NCBI GenBank assembly: GCA_050247075.1
Contig: JBFWUW010000066.1
Span: 1 to 39,599, forward strand
DNA length: 39,599 nt
Reading direction: 5' to 3'
Source of the DNA: JBFWUW01 sp050247075
GTDB taxonomy: Bacteria; Planctomycetota; Planctomycetia; Pirellulales; JBFWUW01
The notes below the pieces were generated by a model. It did not search any database. It was not told where the DNA came from and saw only the letters and a program-made list of their open reading frames with translations. A program made the position numbers and the translations under genes. Shown piece by piece: positions 16,612 through 25,153 of this stretch; the stretch's first letter is position 1; every line of letters starts with the position of its first letter.

Positions 16612-17664
16612 ATGCCATCCGCGCTTAAGTCCTTGATCGCTTGTGGGACCAAACTTTGGCTCGATTCGATCGATCCCGATCTCGTCCAGTCCAACCGGGC
16701 GCTTGGCGCGACGGGGGCCACTTCCAATCCCATTATCGTGACCGACCTGATCCAAACCGGGCGGTTCGATTCCGATATTGAACGTTTAGTGCAGCAAGGC
16801 CATTCGGACAGCGACATTGCCTGGCGGATGACCGACAAGCTGGTCCGCGACGCCCAAGCCGTTTTCTTGCCGGTCTGGCAAGAGACCAAGGGCAACGATG
16901 GCTACGTCAGCTTTGAGCTCGACCCGTTGCTGGAAGACTTACAAGACGGCCCGCCGCACGCCGAGCGTGTCCGCCGCTATCAAGAGCTGGGCAAGCAGTG
17001 GGCGGAGGGACACAAGAACCGCATGATTAAGGTCCCCGCTACGTCGGCCGGTTTGGATGCACTGGAAGAGTTGGCGGCCGCCGGAGTGACCTTGAATGTA
17101 ACGTTGATTTTCTCCAGCCGCCAATATCAGGCAGCCCGTGATGCCATATGGCGTGGGGCACAACGCCGCAAATCGCTAGACACCTTCAAGAGCGTCTACA
17201 GCATTTTTGTGTCGCGGCTGGATGTCTACACCGACAAGCATGTGCCGCAATTGACGCCCGCCGCCCAAGGGCAAGTTGGCATTGTCAACGCCAAACGCAT
17301 TTGGGCCGAAAACCAGGCATTTTGGTCTGACAAAAAGACTCCCCTGTCTCAGGAGATGATCTTCGCCAGCACCGGTACCAAAAAGCCCGAGGATCCCCCT
17401 TGGAAGTATGTCGAGGCCTTCGCCGGCAGCGATATCGAGACCAACCCTCCAGCGACCAACGATGCGGTCGAGGCCAGCGGGCGGACGATCACCCGGCGGG
17501 TAGATCAGCTTCCGCCGGACAACGTGCTGGCGGAAATCGACCGGCTGGTCGATATGGAACATCTGGAAACAACGCTCATGTCCGAGGGCTTGAAGAAATT
17601 CGCCGACCCACAGAAGGCCTTGTTGGCGTTGATCGGCAAGAAGCGATTGGCAACCGTGGGCTAA
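16612..17664 (+). CDS. transaldolase-family protein
   Basis: Transaldolase moves a dihydroxyacetone unit between sugar phosphates in the pentose phosphate pathway. GGAGG 9 nt upstream supports ATG 16612 (MPSALKSLIACGTKLW), 36 bp inside the longer frame. The 350-residue protein shows LWLDSIDPDLVQSN and TGATSNPIIV near the N-terminus. RMIKVPAT places the Schiff-base lysine at about 140, then GVTLNVTLIFSSRQY and the C-terminal DIETNPPATNDAV. It has the single-domain transaldolase length but an unusual C-terminus compared with the E. coli enzyme, so a specialised transaldolase is possible. Neighbours are unrelated. Confidence 0.87.
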   Translation: MPSALKSLIACGTKLWLDSIDPDLVQSNRALGATGATSNPIIVTDLIQTGRFDSDIERLVQQGHSDSDIAWRMTDKLVRDAQAVFLPVWQETKGNDGYVSFELDPLLEDLQDGPPHAERVRRYQELGKQWAEGHKNRMIKVPATSAGLDALEELAAAGVTLNVTLIFSSRQYQAARDAIWRGAQRRKSLDTFKSVYSIFVSRLDVYTDKHVPQLTPAAQGQVGIVNAKRIWAENQAFWSDKKTPLSQEMIFASTGTKKPEDPPWKYVEAFAGSDIETNPPATNDAVEASGRTITRRVDQLPPDNVLAEIDRLVDMEHLETTLMSEGLKKFADPQKALLALIGKKRLATVG

Positions 17665-17701
17665 GGCCAGCCGTCAGAAATTCCAGGCGATTCGCGCTCG
17701 C

Positions 17702-18826
17702 ATGAAAATTGCCCTGGTTCACGATTGGCTGACGGGCATGCGCGGCGGCGAGAAATGCCTGGAAGTACTGTGCCGCCGGTTTCCTGGTGCTCCGCTGTTT
17801 ACTCTGCTGCATCGGCCAGGTTCCGTGTCTCGGGTCATTGAGAACCGGCCGCTGGCCGTCAGCGGCTTGCAGCGCGTGCCGGGCATCACGCGGCATTACC
17901 GATACTTTCTGCCGCTCATGCCGCGGGCCATCGAGCGATTGAAGATACCCGCGGACGTGGATTTGGTGGTCAGTTTCAGCCATGCCGTGGCCAAGGGAAT
18001 TCTTACGCCCCCCGGCGTGCCGCACGTCTGCTATTGCTTTACGCCCATGCGCTATGCCTGGGATCTACGGGAGGACTATTTTGGCCGGCCTTCCAATTCG
18101 CTGGTGAAGCGGCCGTGGCAGTTTCTTCGCGGCAAGCTGCTCGACCGCGTCCGCGAATGGGACAAGGCATCCAGCCAGCGAGTGACGCACTTCGTGGCGA
18201 TCAGCCAGGCCATCGCGGACAGAATCGCCGCCAGCTACGGCCGCGAAAGCCAAATCATCTACCCGCCCGTCGATACAACCTTTTACACGCCCGCGGATGT
18301 GCCGCGCGAGGACTTTTACCTGTGCGTCTCAGCGCTGGTGCCTTACAAGCGCGTCGATCTGGCGATTGAGGCCTGCAATAAAATGAATCGCCGGCTGATT
18401 GTGATCGGCAACGGTCCCCAGCAAAAACGGCTTGCTCGTCTGGCTGGCCCGACGGTATCGCTGCTGGGCTGGCTGGCCGACGAAGATATCCGCGGCCACT
18501 ACCGGCGCTGCAAGGCACTCCTCTTTCCTGGCCATGAGGACTTCGGCATTGTGCCGGTGGAAGCCCAGGCCTGCGGGGCGGCGGTGATTGCTTTTCGCAA
18601 GGGGGGAACACTCGAGACCGTTCGCCCGCCCATAGGCGATACTCCCGGCACGGGCCTGTTCTTTGACGAACAGAGCGTCAACTCACTCTGCCGTGCCATG
18701 GCCGAGCTAGAATCCAATCCAGAGAGCGTTTCCTCGGCGGCCTGCCGACAACAAGCAGAACCTTTCGCCACCGAACGCTACGAACGCGAACTGCTGGCGC
18801 TGCTGGAAAGAGCCGCCGCCCGTTAG
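17702..18826 (+). CDS. GT4-family glycosyltransferase
   Basis: A GT-B fold retaining glycosyltransferase, cytosolic or membrane-associated. The 374-residue protein starts MKIALVHDWLTGMRGGEKCLEVL, the typical acceptor-side motif of the GT4 group. It continues with CYCFTPMRYAWD, IYPPVDTTFYTP, LVPYKRVDLAIEACN and the donor-site motif HEDFGIVPVEAQACGAAVIAFRKGGTLETV, with the conserved E-x7-E pattern. It probably adds a sugar during polysaccharide or O-antigen-type glycan assembly; related proteins act in exopolysaccharide clusters. The 37-bp gap after the transaldolase gene suggests shared transcription. Confidence 0.9.
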   Translation: MKIALVHDWLTGMRGGEKCLEVLCRRFPGAPLFTLLHRPGSVSRVIENRPLAVSGLQRVPGITRHYRYFLPLMPRAIERLKIPADVDLVVSFSHAVAKGILTPPGVPHVCYCFTPMRYAWDLREDYFGRPSNSLVKRPWQFLRGKLLDRVREWDKASSQRVTHFVAISQAIADRIAASYGRESQIIYPPVDTTFYTPADVPREDFYLCVSALVPYKRVDLAIEACNKMNRRLIVIGNGPQQKRLARLAGPTVSLLGWLADEDIRGHYRRCKALLFPGHEDFGIVPVEAQACGAAVIAFRKGGTLETVRPPIGDTPGTGLFFDEQSVNSLCRAMAELESNPESVSSAACRQQAEPFATERYERELLALLERAAAR

Positions 18827-18839
18827 CAGTCACCAACGA

Positions 18840-19667
18840 CTACGAGTCCACGGTGGGAGAAACCGGCGACATTTTGACACCCAGTTCATCTTGCACGGTG
18901 TTGATGGTATCGACGTCGATCTGCTGCAAGTCCTTGCCTGCCCCGGCCAACAAGCACAAGTCGGCCAGTTGGTTGATTCGTCGGGGCACGCCGCGCGTTA
19001 CCTCATGCAGGCGGGCCAGCGCCGCCGCGGTGAAGGCGGGCCGGTCGCGGCCGCAGCGCCGCAAGGCGGAGGTGATGTAATCGACCGTATCCGAGTACTC
19101 CCAAGGAGCCACGTCCACGCGCAGTTCGGCCAGATCCAGCAAGCGGTTGCCCAGGCGTTCTACCCGTCCGCGGTCAGCCGTTACCACGATGGTCAACCGC
19201 GAATCCGAGGAGTTCTCGGATTGCGCCAACCGGGCCGCCTGTTGCAGCACGTCGTCGGCTGCCTCGTCGGCATCATCCAACAAGACCACGGTGTCGATGC
19301 GTTGGTAGCGGTTTTCGTGCAGATGGTCGGTCAGTTTGCGCCACAACTGCGCGGTGGTGGCAGGCTCGCGCGGCGACAAGCCAAAGGCGGAGGCCAACTG
19401 CCAGCAAAACTCGTGCGGGTCCAAACCGAGCAGACTCAGGCGGGCCACGGAGCGTCCCGCCCGCCGCAGTTCCGCCGCGAAGACTTCCAGCAACAGCGAC
19501 TTGCCACAGCCCGGATCGGCCATCAGCACCCCTAGCCGCCGCCTCTGGTCGGCCAGAAAGTGCAGGCGGGCCAGGGCTTCGTCATGCGCGGGGCTGGCGT
19601 GAAACTGCTTCGCATCCAGCCGGTTGCGGAAGGGAGAGTCGCTCAGGCCCCAGTGCAGATGATACAT
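18840..19667 (-). CDS. ExeA/GspA-like AAA ATPase
   Basis: A 275-residue ATPase starting at ATG 19667 behind GAGGG; the longer frame to 19718 is not needed. MYHLHWGLSDSPFRNRLDAKQFHAS matches the N-terminus of ExeA/GspA and TniB-like ATPases. Walker A is DPGCGKS (51-57) and Walker B VVLLDDAD (127-134); RGVPRRINQLADL is the C-terminal sensor-like segment. Unlike ExeA it has no membrane helix or peptidoglycan-binding tail. No transposase or secretion gene lies next to it, so the partner is unknown. ATP binding is confident, the process is not. Confidence 0.82.
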   Translation of the reverse strand: MYHLHWGLSDSPFRNRLDAKQFHASPAHDEALARLHFLADQRRRLGVLMADPGCGKSLLLEVFAAELRRAGRSVARLSLLGLDPHEFCWQLASAFGLSPREPATTAQLWRKLTDHLHENRYQRIDTVVLLDDADEAADDVLQQAARLAQSENSSDSRLTIVVTADRGRVERLGNRLLDLAELRVDVAPWEYSDTVDYITSALRRCGRDRPAFTAAALARLHEVTRGVPRRINQLADLCLLAGAGKDLQQIDVDTINTVQDELGVKMSPVSPTVDS

Positions 19668-19815
19668 CGCAAGTCCCTCTTCGCTATCTTGGTTCCACGG
19701 CGTGCGCCGCGCATGCATTGCCAGCGATTTCGGCCGCCGGCCGGCGACTCCGCGCCACCGTCATAATCGGTAGAATCGGAGCTAGTCTTCAACTTGCTCC
19801 TCTCTTTCGCCTGAC

Positions 19816-20532
19816 ATGACCCATCGATATTTCGTCGAGCCGCCGATTCGCGAGGATTCCGCCACGCTAGCGGGGGCCGAGGCGCACCATCTGCTGCATG
19901 TGATGCGATTGAATACGGGCGACCGGGTGACGTTGTTCGATGGCAGTGGCGCGGAATTCCTGGCCAGTATCGTGCAACGGTCGCGGGCGTCGGTAGAGCT
20001 GGCAATACTATCGAAGGCGGAAGTCGATCGTGAATCGCGGCTAGCCATCACGCTGGCCGTGGCCCTGCCCAAGGGGGACCGGCAGCGTTGGCTGGTGGAA
20101 AAGGCCGTGGAACTGGGTATCAGCCGGCTCTTGCCGTTGGAAACAGAACGCGGCGTGGCCCAGCCGGCACCCGCGGCGCTCGACCGCTTACGGCGGTCCG
20201 TGATTGAGGCGTCCAAGCAGTGCGGTCGTAACCGGTTGATGGAGGTTCTGCCCCCCGTCCCTTGGGCCGAACATGCGGTAGCCCCTCAGGCAGATGGCAA
20301 CCGCTGGATCGCGCACTTCGACGGACAGCCCCTCTCGACGTTCCGCGCATCTCTGCGAGACGATCTTTCGCCATCCGTGGAAGTCGCGGTCGGCCCGGAA
20401 GGGGGCTTCACCGACGGAGAAATCGCGCTGGCCGGCCAAGGCCAATGGCAAATTGTCGATCTGGGCAGACGCATTCTCCGCGTGGAAACGGCAGCCCTGT
20501 TGTTGGCGGCCGTGGCCGCCTCCGCGAAATAG
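19816..20532 (+). CDS. rsmE: 16S rRNA (uracil-1498-N3)-methyltransferase
   Basis: Methylates U1498 of 16S rRNA using SAM; a SPOUT (trefoil knot) enzyme. The 238-residue length fits. An N-terminal PUA-like part (MTHRYFVEPPI, AEAHHLLHVMRLNTGDRVTLFDG) is followed by KGDRQRWLVEKAVELGISRLLPLETER. The knot motifs VGPEGGFTDGEI and LGRRILRVETAALLLAA form the SAM pocket. It is convergent with the exported-protein gene downstream and divergent from the ATPase gene, so it has its own promoter in the 148-bp gap before it. Confidence 0.95.
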   Translation: MTHRYFVEPPIREDSATLAGAEAHHLLHVMRLNTGDRVTLFDGSGAEFLASIVQRSRASVELAILSKAEVDRESRLAITLAVALPKGDRQRWLVEKAVELGISRLLPLETERGVAQPAPAALDRLRRSVIEASKQCGRNRLMEVLPPVPWAEHAVAPQADGNRWIAHFDGQPLSTFRASLRDDLSPSVEVAVGPEGGFTDGEIALAGQGQWQIVDLGRRILRVETAALLLAAVAASAK

Positions 20533-20567
20533 CCGCAGGCACGCGATTTCGTCGGCCCGTACTCCCA

Positions 20568-21104
20568 CTACTCTTTCTCCGTCTCCGGATGGGTAATGCG
20601 TCCGAACAGCGTGCCACCGTGGTCGCCGGCGTCCCAGTATCCGCTGTAGTGGTCCCTGTAAACCAGCACGCGAGCCGTGAATTTGCCCATGCCGGGAATC
20701 TCCATCTCCGTCAGGCTGATGACGGGGGTGTCGCCAGCCCACAAGACTTCAATCGACAGCGGCACCTTCACATCGTGGTCGCCGTACTGAATGCGCGTTT
20801 CAAACGACCAAAAGTCCCCTTTCAACTTTTTAACAGGACCCAAGGTGTACTTTTCCTCCTTGGGGTCTTCCTTCGCTCCGGTGGTGGTGAAACGGCCAAT
20901 CATCGTCGCGCCTGACATCGTTTCCGCGAATTGCTTCTCAAGGGCGGCCCGGTCGGGCGCTGCTTTAGCAGTTGCCTTAGGCGTTTGCTTGGCGGGATCG
21001 GCAGCCATTGATGGTGACGCAACCGCGCAAACCGCCGCTAGCGCGGCAATTCCGGTCAAACGATGCAAGCCAGTGAAGGCACGGCGAGAACAAGTGGTGC
21101 TCAT
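20568..21104 (-). CDS. small exported protein of unknown function
   Basis: A 178-residue protein with a signal peptide ending near PSMAADP (residue 35), a lysine/alanine-rich linker to about 60, then a predicted beta-rich domain (ATMIGRFTTTG ... DHYSGYWDAGDHGGTLFGRI). AGAGG 8 nt upstream supports ATG 21104. Its start is 27 bp after the Mrp gene stop, so the two are probably co-transcribed. I recognise no family with certainty; the HGGTLFG ending is reminiscent of small conserved planctomycete secreted proteins. Confidence 0.75.
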   Translation of the reverse strand: MSTTCSRRAFTGLHRLTGIAALAAVCAVASPSMAADPAKQTPKATAKAAPDRAALEKQFAETMSGATMIGRFTTTGAKEDPKEEKYTLGPVKKLKGDFWSFETRIQYGDHDVKVPLSIEVLWAGDTPVISLTEMEIPGMGKFTARVLVYRDHYSGYWDAGDHGGTLFGRITHPETEKE

Positions 21105-21131
21105 GGCGAGTTCCTCTTTGGGTGACGGATA

Positions 21132-22211
21132 CTACAACACCGACAATGTTGGCAGCGGCGGACGCTGCCGATGCTGGTCGGCCAGATTGCGAACGAGACG
21201 ATGGCAAATCTCTTGCAAGAAGGGAGCGGCTTCGGGGTTGTCATAGTACTTGTGGACCTGGCCGGCATCGCCGTCAATCCGCATTTGGATGTTGATCGGT
21301 ACATCCCCCAGAAATGGCATTTCCAACTCGGCGGCCCGCTGTTTGGCCCCGCCGCTGCCAAAAATGTCGTAGCGTTTGCCGTTGTCGGGACAGATGAAGT
21401 AACTCATGTTCTCCACCATACCCAATACCGGAATGTTGACCTTGCGGAACATGGCAATAGCCTTCACGGCATCCAGCAGGGCTACGTCTTGCGGCGTACA
21501 AACGACGACCGCCCCGGTCAGCGGCAACAACTGCGACAGTGTCAAGGCAATGTCGCCCGTCCCTGGCGGCATGTCGATCACCAGATAGTCGAGCTCGCCC
21601 CATTCGGTATCTCGCAGAAACTGCGTGATCGCCCCGTGCAGCATCGGTCCCCGCCACACTACGGCCTCGCCCGGCGGTACCAGAAACCCCATCGACATCA
21701 CCGCCAGCCCGTCCACCAGAATAGGGCTAATGCGGCCATTGTCTACCTCAGGCCGCTGATTGACACCCACCAGATGCGGAATACTGGGACCGTACACATC
21801 GGCGTCCATCAGGCCGACCTTGGCGCCGGCCCGCTTAAGGCCAAACGCCAGGCTTGCCGCGATGGTGCTCTTGCCGACGCCCCCCTTGCCCGAGCCGACA
21901 GCGATAACGCTCTTGGCCTTGATGCCAATCTGGCCAATCGCCAAGGGGGGCCGGGGATGAACGGCATGTTCGATGTTGATTTCCTTCAAGTCCGGAAACC
22001 TGCCTCGCAACATTTCGTCGCATTCCTGGCGAGTCTCTTCCCACAACGGCGCGGCCCACGACGATTGCGCCAGGCAGAGCGACAAGCGGCCGCCGTCGAT
22101 CTTCACATCGCGAACTTGCCCCATCTCGGACAGGCCGCGGCCAGTTTCTGGGTCTTTGATCTCTTTCAAGGCCGACATGACGGCCGATTCACTCAGCGAG
22201 GTCGCGGGCAT
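21132..22211 (-). CDS. Mrp/ApbC-family iron-sulfur carrier P-loop ATPase
   Basis: Carries and delivers Fe-S clusters to apoproteins. The 359-residue protein has an N-terminal DUF59/MIP18 domain (1-90) and the deviant Walker A GKGGVGKS at 108-115. It also has LMDADVYGPSIPHL, DYLVIDMPPGTGDI and the Mrp signature NMSYFICPDNGKRYDIFGSGG. In many homologues the last motif holds C-x-x-C for the bridging cluster. Here only one cysteine (274) remains in it, with Asp-Asn where the second is expected. AAGGA lies upstream of ATG 22211. It is co-oriented with the small genes on both sides. Confidence 0.93.
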   Translation of the reverse strand: MPATSLSESAVMSALKEIKDPETGRGLSEMGQVRDVKIDGGRLSLCLAQSSWAAPLWEETRQECDEMLRGRFPDLKEINIEHAVHPRPPLAIGQIGIKAKSVIAVGSGKGGVGKSTIAASLAFGLKRAGAKVGLMDADVYGPSIPHLVGVNQRPEVDNGRISPILVDGLAVMSMGFLVPPGEAVVWRGPMLHGAITQFLRDTEWGELDYLVIDMPPGTGDIALTLSQLLPLTGAVVVCTPQDVALLDAVKAIAMFRKVNIPVLGMVENMSYFICPDNGKRYDIFGSGGAKQRAAELEMPFLGDVPINIQMRIDGDAGQVHKYYDNPEAAPFLQEICHRLVRNLADQHRQRPPLPTLSVL

Positions 22212-22271
22212 GTAGCAACAATCCTTAGGAACAAAACTGACGAGTAAAATAACAAGCTTGCCGCGCGGCGA

Positions 22272-22697
22272 CTAATTCCAGGGCAAGTCCTGGCGAATGC
22301 GTTCGGCCAGGCCGATATCCGACTTTTCGGCCGTAGCCAACCTATGCCGCGCGACGGCCACCAAGGACGCGAGTTCTCGCGGGGACGAAGTGAATGCCGC
22401 CGCACCCAGTTCGCGAACCAGCCACTCCTGGCCCTCCAGCGAGCGGTCGGCAACGACGGTCGCCCTGGCACGGGGATACTTCTGGCCGACAGTAATCAAC
22501 AATTCCAACGTTTCATTTAACCGAGATAGCGTCAATTCCAGCGTTACCACGCTGGCCGGTGAGGCGGACAACAACGCCAGGCAATCATCGCTGTGACGGG
22601 TCTCGCGCCAGGGGAATCGCCCGATACCCACGGCACTGCGCAAGGCTACCGCCCAACGATTGGTCTGTTCGAAGATAATCCAATAGGGAGATGGCAT
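22272..22697 (-). CDS. small protein of unknown function, receiver-like
   Basis: ATG 22697 gives a 141-residue protein (MPSPYWIIFEQTNRWAVALR...). The frame continues upstream to 22961, but that part is repeat C and is rejected. Alternating hydrophobic strands and helices (VVTLELTLSRLNETLELL, YPRARATVVADRSL, WLVRELGAAAFTSSPRELASLVAVARH) resemble a degenerate response-regulator receiver. Acidic pocket and phospho-acceptor residues are not clear. No ribosome site of note. It lies 60 bp before mrp and may be co-transcribed with it. A gene is likely but the function is not known. Confidence 0.6.
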   Translation of the reverse strand: MPSPYWIIFEQTNRWAVALRSAVGIGRFPWRETRHSDDCLALLSASPASVVTLELTLSRLNETLELLITVGQKYPRARATVVADRSLEGQEWLVRELGAAAFTSSPRELASLVAVARHRLATAEKSDIGLAERIRQDLPWN

Positions 22698-22847
22698 CGC
22701 GGTCGTGGTTGTCGTGGACAATCCGGGTCTGGCGGCCGCAAAAACTTGCCGCCAGCAGCCATGGTAGGTGTGTCGTCCCGCATTGACAAGGCAATGGGGA
22801 GCGGCGGAAAGGTGAAACCGCCTACGACGGCCTGGGGAAGCGTCAGA

Positions 22848-23025
22848 CCTAAGGATGCGACATGAAATAACTTCCTCATGCAAACTCCCTCTCCCTTTGG
22901 GAGAGGGCCGGGGTGAGGGCCGGCTGATGGCGTCCGTTTCACCATATCCCCCTCTCCCCAACCCTCTCCCGGAGTACCGGGAGAGGGAGCCAATTGGGGA
23001 AGTTATTTCGTACCGAATCCTAAGG
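22848..23025. mobile_element. MITE-like inverted repeat (repeat C)
   Basis: A 7-bp direct repeat CCTAAGG (22848-22854 and 23019-23025) flanks arms that mirror each other through GAAATAACTTCC and related bases. Each arm holds a hairpin: CCCTCTCCC-TTT-GGGAGAGGG at 22887-22907 and an 11-bp stem at 22962-22987. There is no coding sequence inside. It fills most of the 322-bp gap between the VWA gene and the next gene, and the VWA stop codon TAG (23022-23020) lies in the right copy of CCTAAGG. It could be a non-autonomous transposon with target duplication, or a REPIN of a different family. CCTAAGG is near-palindromic, so the duplication is not proven. Confidence 0.7.
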
Positions 23026-25080
23026 TTTGTCTTTGGGCGGCTTGATGCGCCAGCCGCGGTCGAGCAGTTCCGCCAGTTCGTGCCAGGCAGCCGTTTCTTT
23101 CAAGGCGGGGCTGGCCTGTCGAGACACTTCCAGCACATTTCGCAGCGAGCCGGAGTCGGCAAAGTACGAATGACGCAACACTTCGGCCAATTCAGCCGCT
23201 AGGGCCGCGGCCTGCAGCGACGGTGCCGAATCGGCGAATGTAGCGGCAAACTCCGCGCGGCGTACGGTGCGCACGGTCTCGCGAGAAACTCCGTCACGCG
23301 GGTTGCGCCAATGCAGGCGGGCCTCGGCGACCACCTCACGCTGGTTCGGCCAGAAACGCAACTCGTAGAGGGCCGTCGAAGTTTGGCCAGCATGAATCTC
23401 GCTGGCGACGCGCGCCGGCAGCCACTCCCCTTGTTGCCGGCGGGCTTCGTGCCCCAGCAAGCGGTACGTCGCCACCACCCGTGGATCAAACGTCACCGTC
23501 AGCGTGGCATTCGTGGCAACAACCGACGATTGGCCCGACAACGCCGCTTGCAGCCCCCAGCCGATCTCCTCCGAACTTACAGCGCGATGCAATTGCCCGC
23601 GTACCGCATGGATACAGCGAGCCATTTCCCGATCGGGCGAAACGCCGCCGCTAACATCAATGGCATGCAGGCGGACGCCATCCCCCGCGGCCGCGGCTAA
23701 GGCCCCGCTTACCCGGTCAAACACCTTGTCATTCAAGGCTGGCCCTCCATCACTGATCCAGACAACGTGACGGGCAATGGACAGGCTAGGATTGGGTTCT
23801 TCATCGCCAGGGCCCGCTAGAGCCAGGCCATAGCCGGCCGTCAGGCCTGCCAACAGGTCGCCCGCGCCGTCGGCTGAAAGACCTTGGCAGGCTATAAGCC
23901 ATTGGTCAATTTGCCGTGGGGATAGGTGGTCAGCCAGTACCTCGCTATCGTGGTGATAAACCACCAAGGACAGCCGGTCTTGCGGTTCCAATTGGCCAAT
24001 CAGCCGCAGGAGTGCCCGCCGAACCGATTCGATCGCACCTTCGCGGCGCATGCTGCTGGATCCGTCCACGACAATCGTCAGCCAAGCTGGCGGCCGAGGG
24101 GCCGGCTTGAGACTGGGGGCATGGACGGCCACTTGCAAGAGCATTGCGTTCTCGCCACCAAATGGCGACGGCCCAGCCGCGGTTTTTAAGGCGACCGGCG
24201 GATTAGAGGGCGAGTGAAACCCGTACTCCATGCTGGCCAAGAAATCTTCCACGCGAATGCTGGCGGGCGCGGGCAAGGCCCCTTGGCGGATGGATGCCAG
24301 GGCTTCGGCAAAACTGGCCGTATCGACACGCAATGGCACCGCGGAGACCTCGAGACCGGCGGCGGCGGCTGGGACGACCTCGGCATGGACGCCGGTGCTT
24401 TGCTGCCACAGGCGAAACGCATCGAGCCGTGGCGGCTCAGCCCCAATCCCGCGAGACGCTGGCGCGTGCAGCGGCGCGCCGGAATTGAGTGCGGCATCGA
24501 TAAACCCGTGCCTGGGAAAGCGGTTGCCGACTTGTTGCAATCGCGAATCGGCGGTGGCCAATAACGTCCAGGTGGAGTCGTCGGAGAAGACTTTCGTTGG
24601 GTCCGCGCCGGCCCCCAAATCGTCCGTCGTCGCCAGCGATTGAAGGTCGAGCGTTTCGATTTCGGCCACCGACCAATCGGCTGGCTTCGGCACCAGTCCG
24701 GCCAATTGGATTTCCCATTCGGCTGAGTCTGAGTCATGTTCCAACGCGCCGCTTGCGAACAATGGTGTGGAGGCCGCCTGCCTGTCTGGAGTAGCCAGCA
24801 CAACTGCCGCCACGGACGACGCATACGAAACACCAACCAAGAGCACCAACGACGCCGCCACGGCCCATTGCCGCCAGGGCGCGGCATGCCGGCCAGGCCG
24901 CGCGATGCGACGGCAACGGTCGAGCATATCGTCCGAGGGGCCGGCACCGCGAATCCAAGCATCCAGCCCATCGTCTCCCAGTCCGCGAATTTCGTCGGCT
25001 GGCACCGCGCGCAATCTCGCCAACAACCCTTCCGGGATGGGTACTTCGCGAAGCGATTCGTCGAGGGTTGAGTCTTGCAT
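23020..25080 (-). CDS. membrane-anchored VWA-domain protein, partner of ECF sigma factor
   Basis: A 686-residue protein. Residues 1-70 are cytosolic and include VPIPEGLLARL, a segment common in planctomycete anti-sigma-like proteins. One transmembrane helix spans about 73-94 (AVAASLVLLVGVSYASSVAAVVL). The rest is outside, with a von Willebrand A domain from about 330 (LTIVVDGSSSMRREG; MIDAS D-x-S-x-S near 338-342) as in YfbK-type proteins. It starts 73 bp after the sigma gene on the same strand, so the pair is very probably an operon. A role as membrane anti-sigma or sensor is inferred, not shown. No zinc-binding anti-sigma motif is seen. Its stop lies in repeat C. Confidence 0.85.
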   Translation of the reverse strand: MQDSTLDESLREVPIPEGLLARLRAVPADEIRGLGDDGLDAWIRGAGPSDDMLDRCRRIARPGRHAAPWRQWAVAASLVLLVGVSYASSVAAVVLATPDRQAASTPLFASGALEHDSDSAEWEIQLAGLVPKPADWSVAEIETLDLQSLATTDDLGAGADPTKVFSDDSTWTLLATADSRLQQVGNRFPRHGFIDAALNSGAPLHAPASRGIGAEPPRLDAFRLWQQSTGVHAEVVPAAAAGLEVSAVPLRVDTASFAEALASIRQGALPAPASIRVEDFLASMEYGFHSPSNPPVALKTAAGPSPFGGENAMLLQVAVHAPSLKPAPRPPAWLTIVVDGSSSMRREGAIESVRRALLRLIGQLEPQDRLSLVVYHHDSEVLADHLSPRQIDQWLIACQGLSADGAGDLLAGLTAGYGLALAGPGDEEPNPSLSIARHVVWISDGGPALNDKVFDRVSGALAAAAGDGVRLHAIDVSGGVSPDREMARCIHAVRGQLHRAVSSEEIGWGLQAALSGQSSVVATNATLTVTFDPRVVATYRLLGHEARRQQGEWLPARVASEIHAGQTSTALYELRFWPNQREVVAEARLHWRNPRDGVSRETVRTVRRAEFAATFADSAPSLQAAALAAELAEVLRHSYFADSGSLRNVLEVSRQASPALKETAAWHELAELLDRGWRIKPPKDKP

Positions 25081-25153
25081 TCAGGTGGGAAAATCAGTCC
25101 ATCAGGAAAAACAGTTCCGCGCGTGGCAAACATCTACCAAAATATGCCGCGGT

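Noticed and set aside
18840..19667. Tn7-like transposition gene (tniB)
   Set aside because: No transposase, TniQ or end repeats nearby; the N-terminus fits ExeA/GspA-type ATPases as well.
22698..22961. N-terminal extension of the 141-residue protein
   Set aside because: The extension translates the repeat C arm (SPRPSPKGRG) and has no ribosome site.
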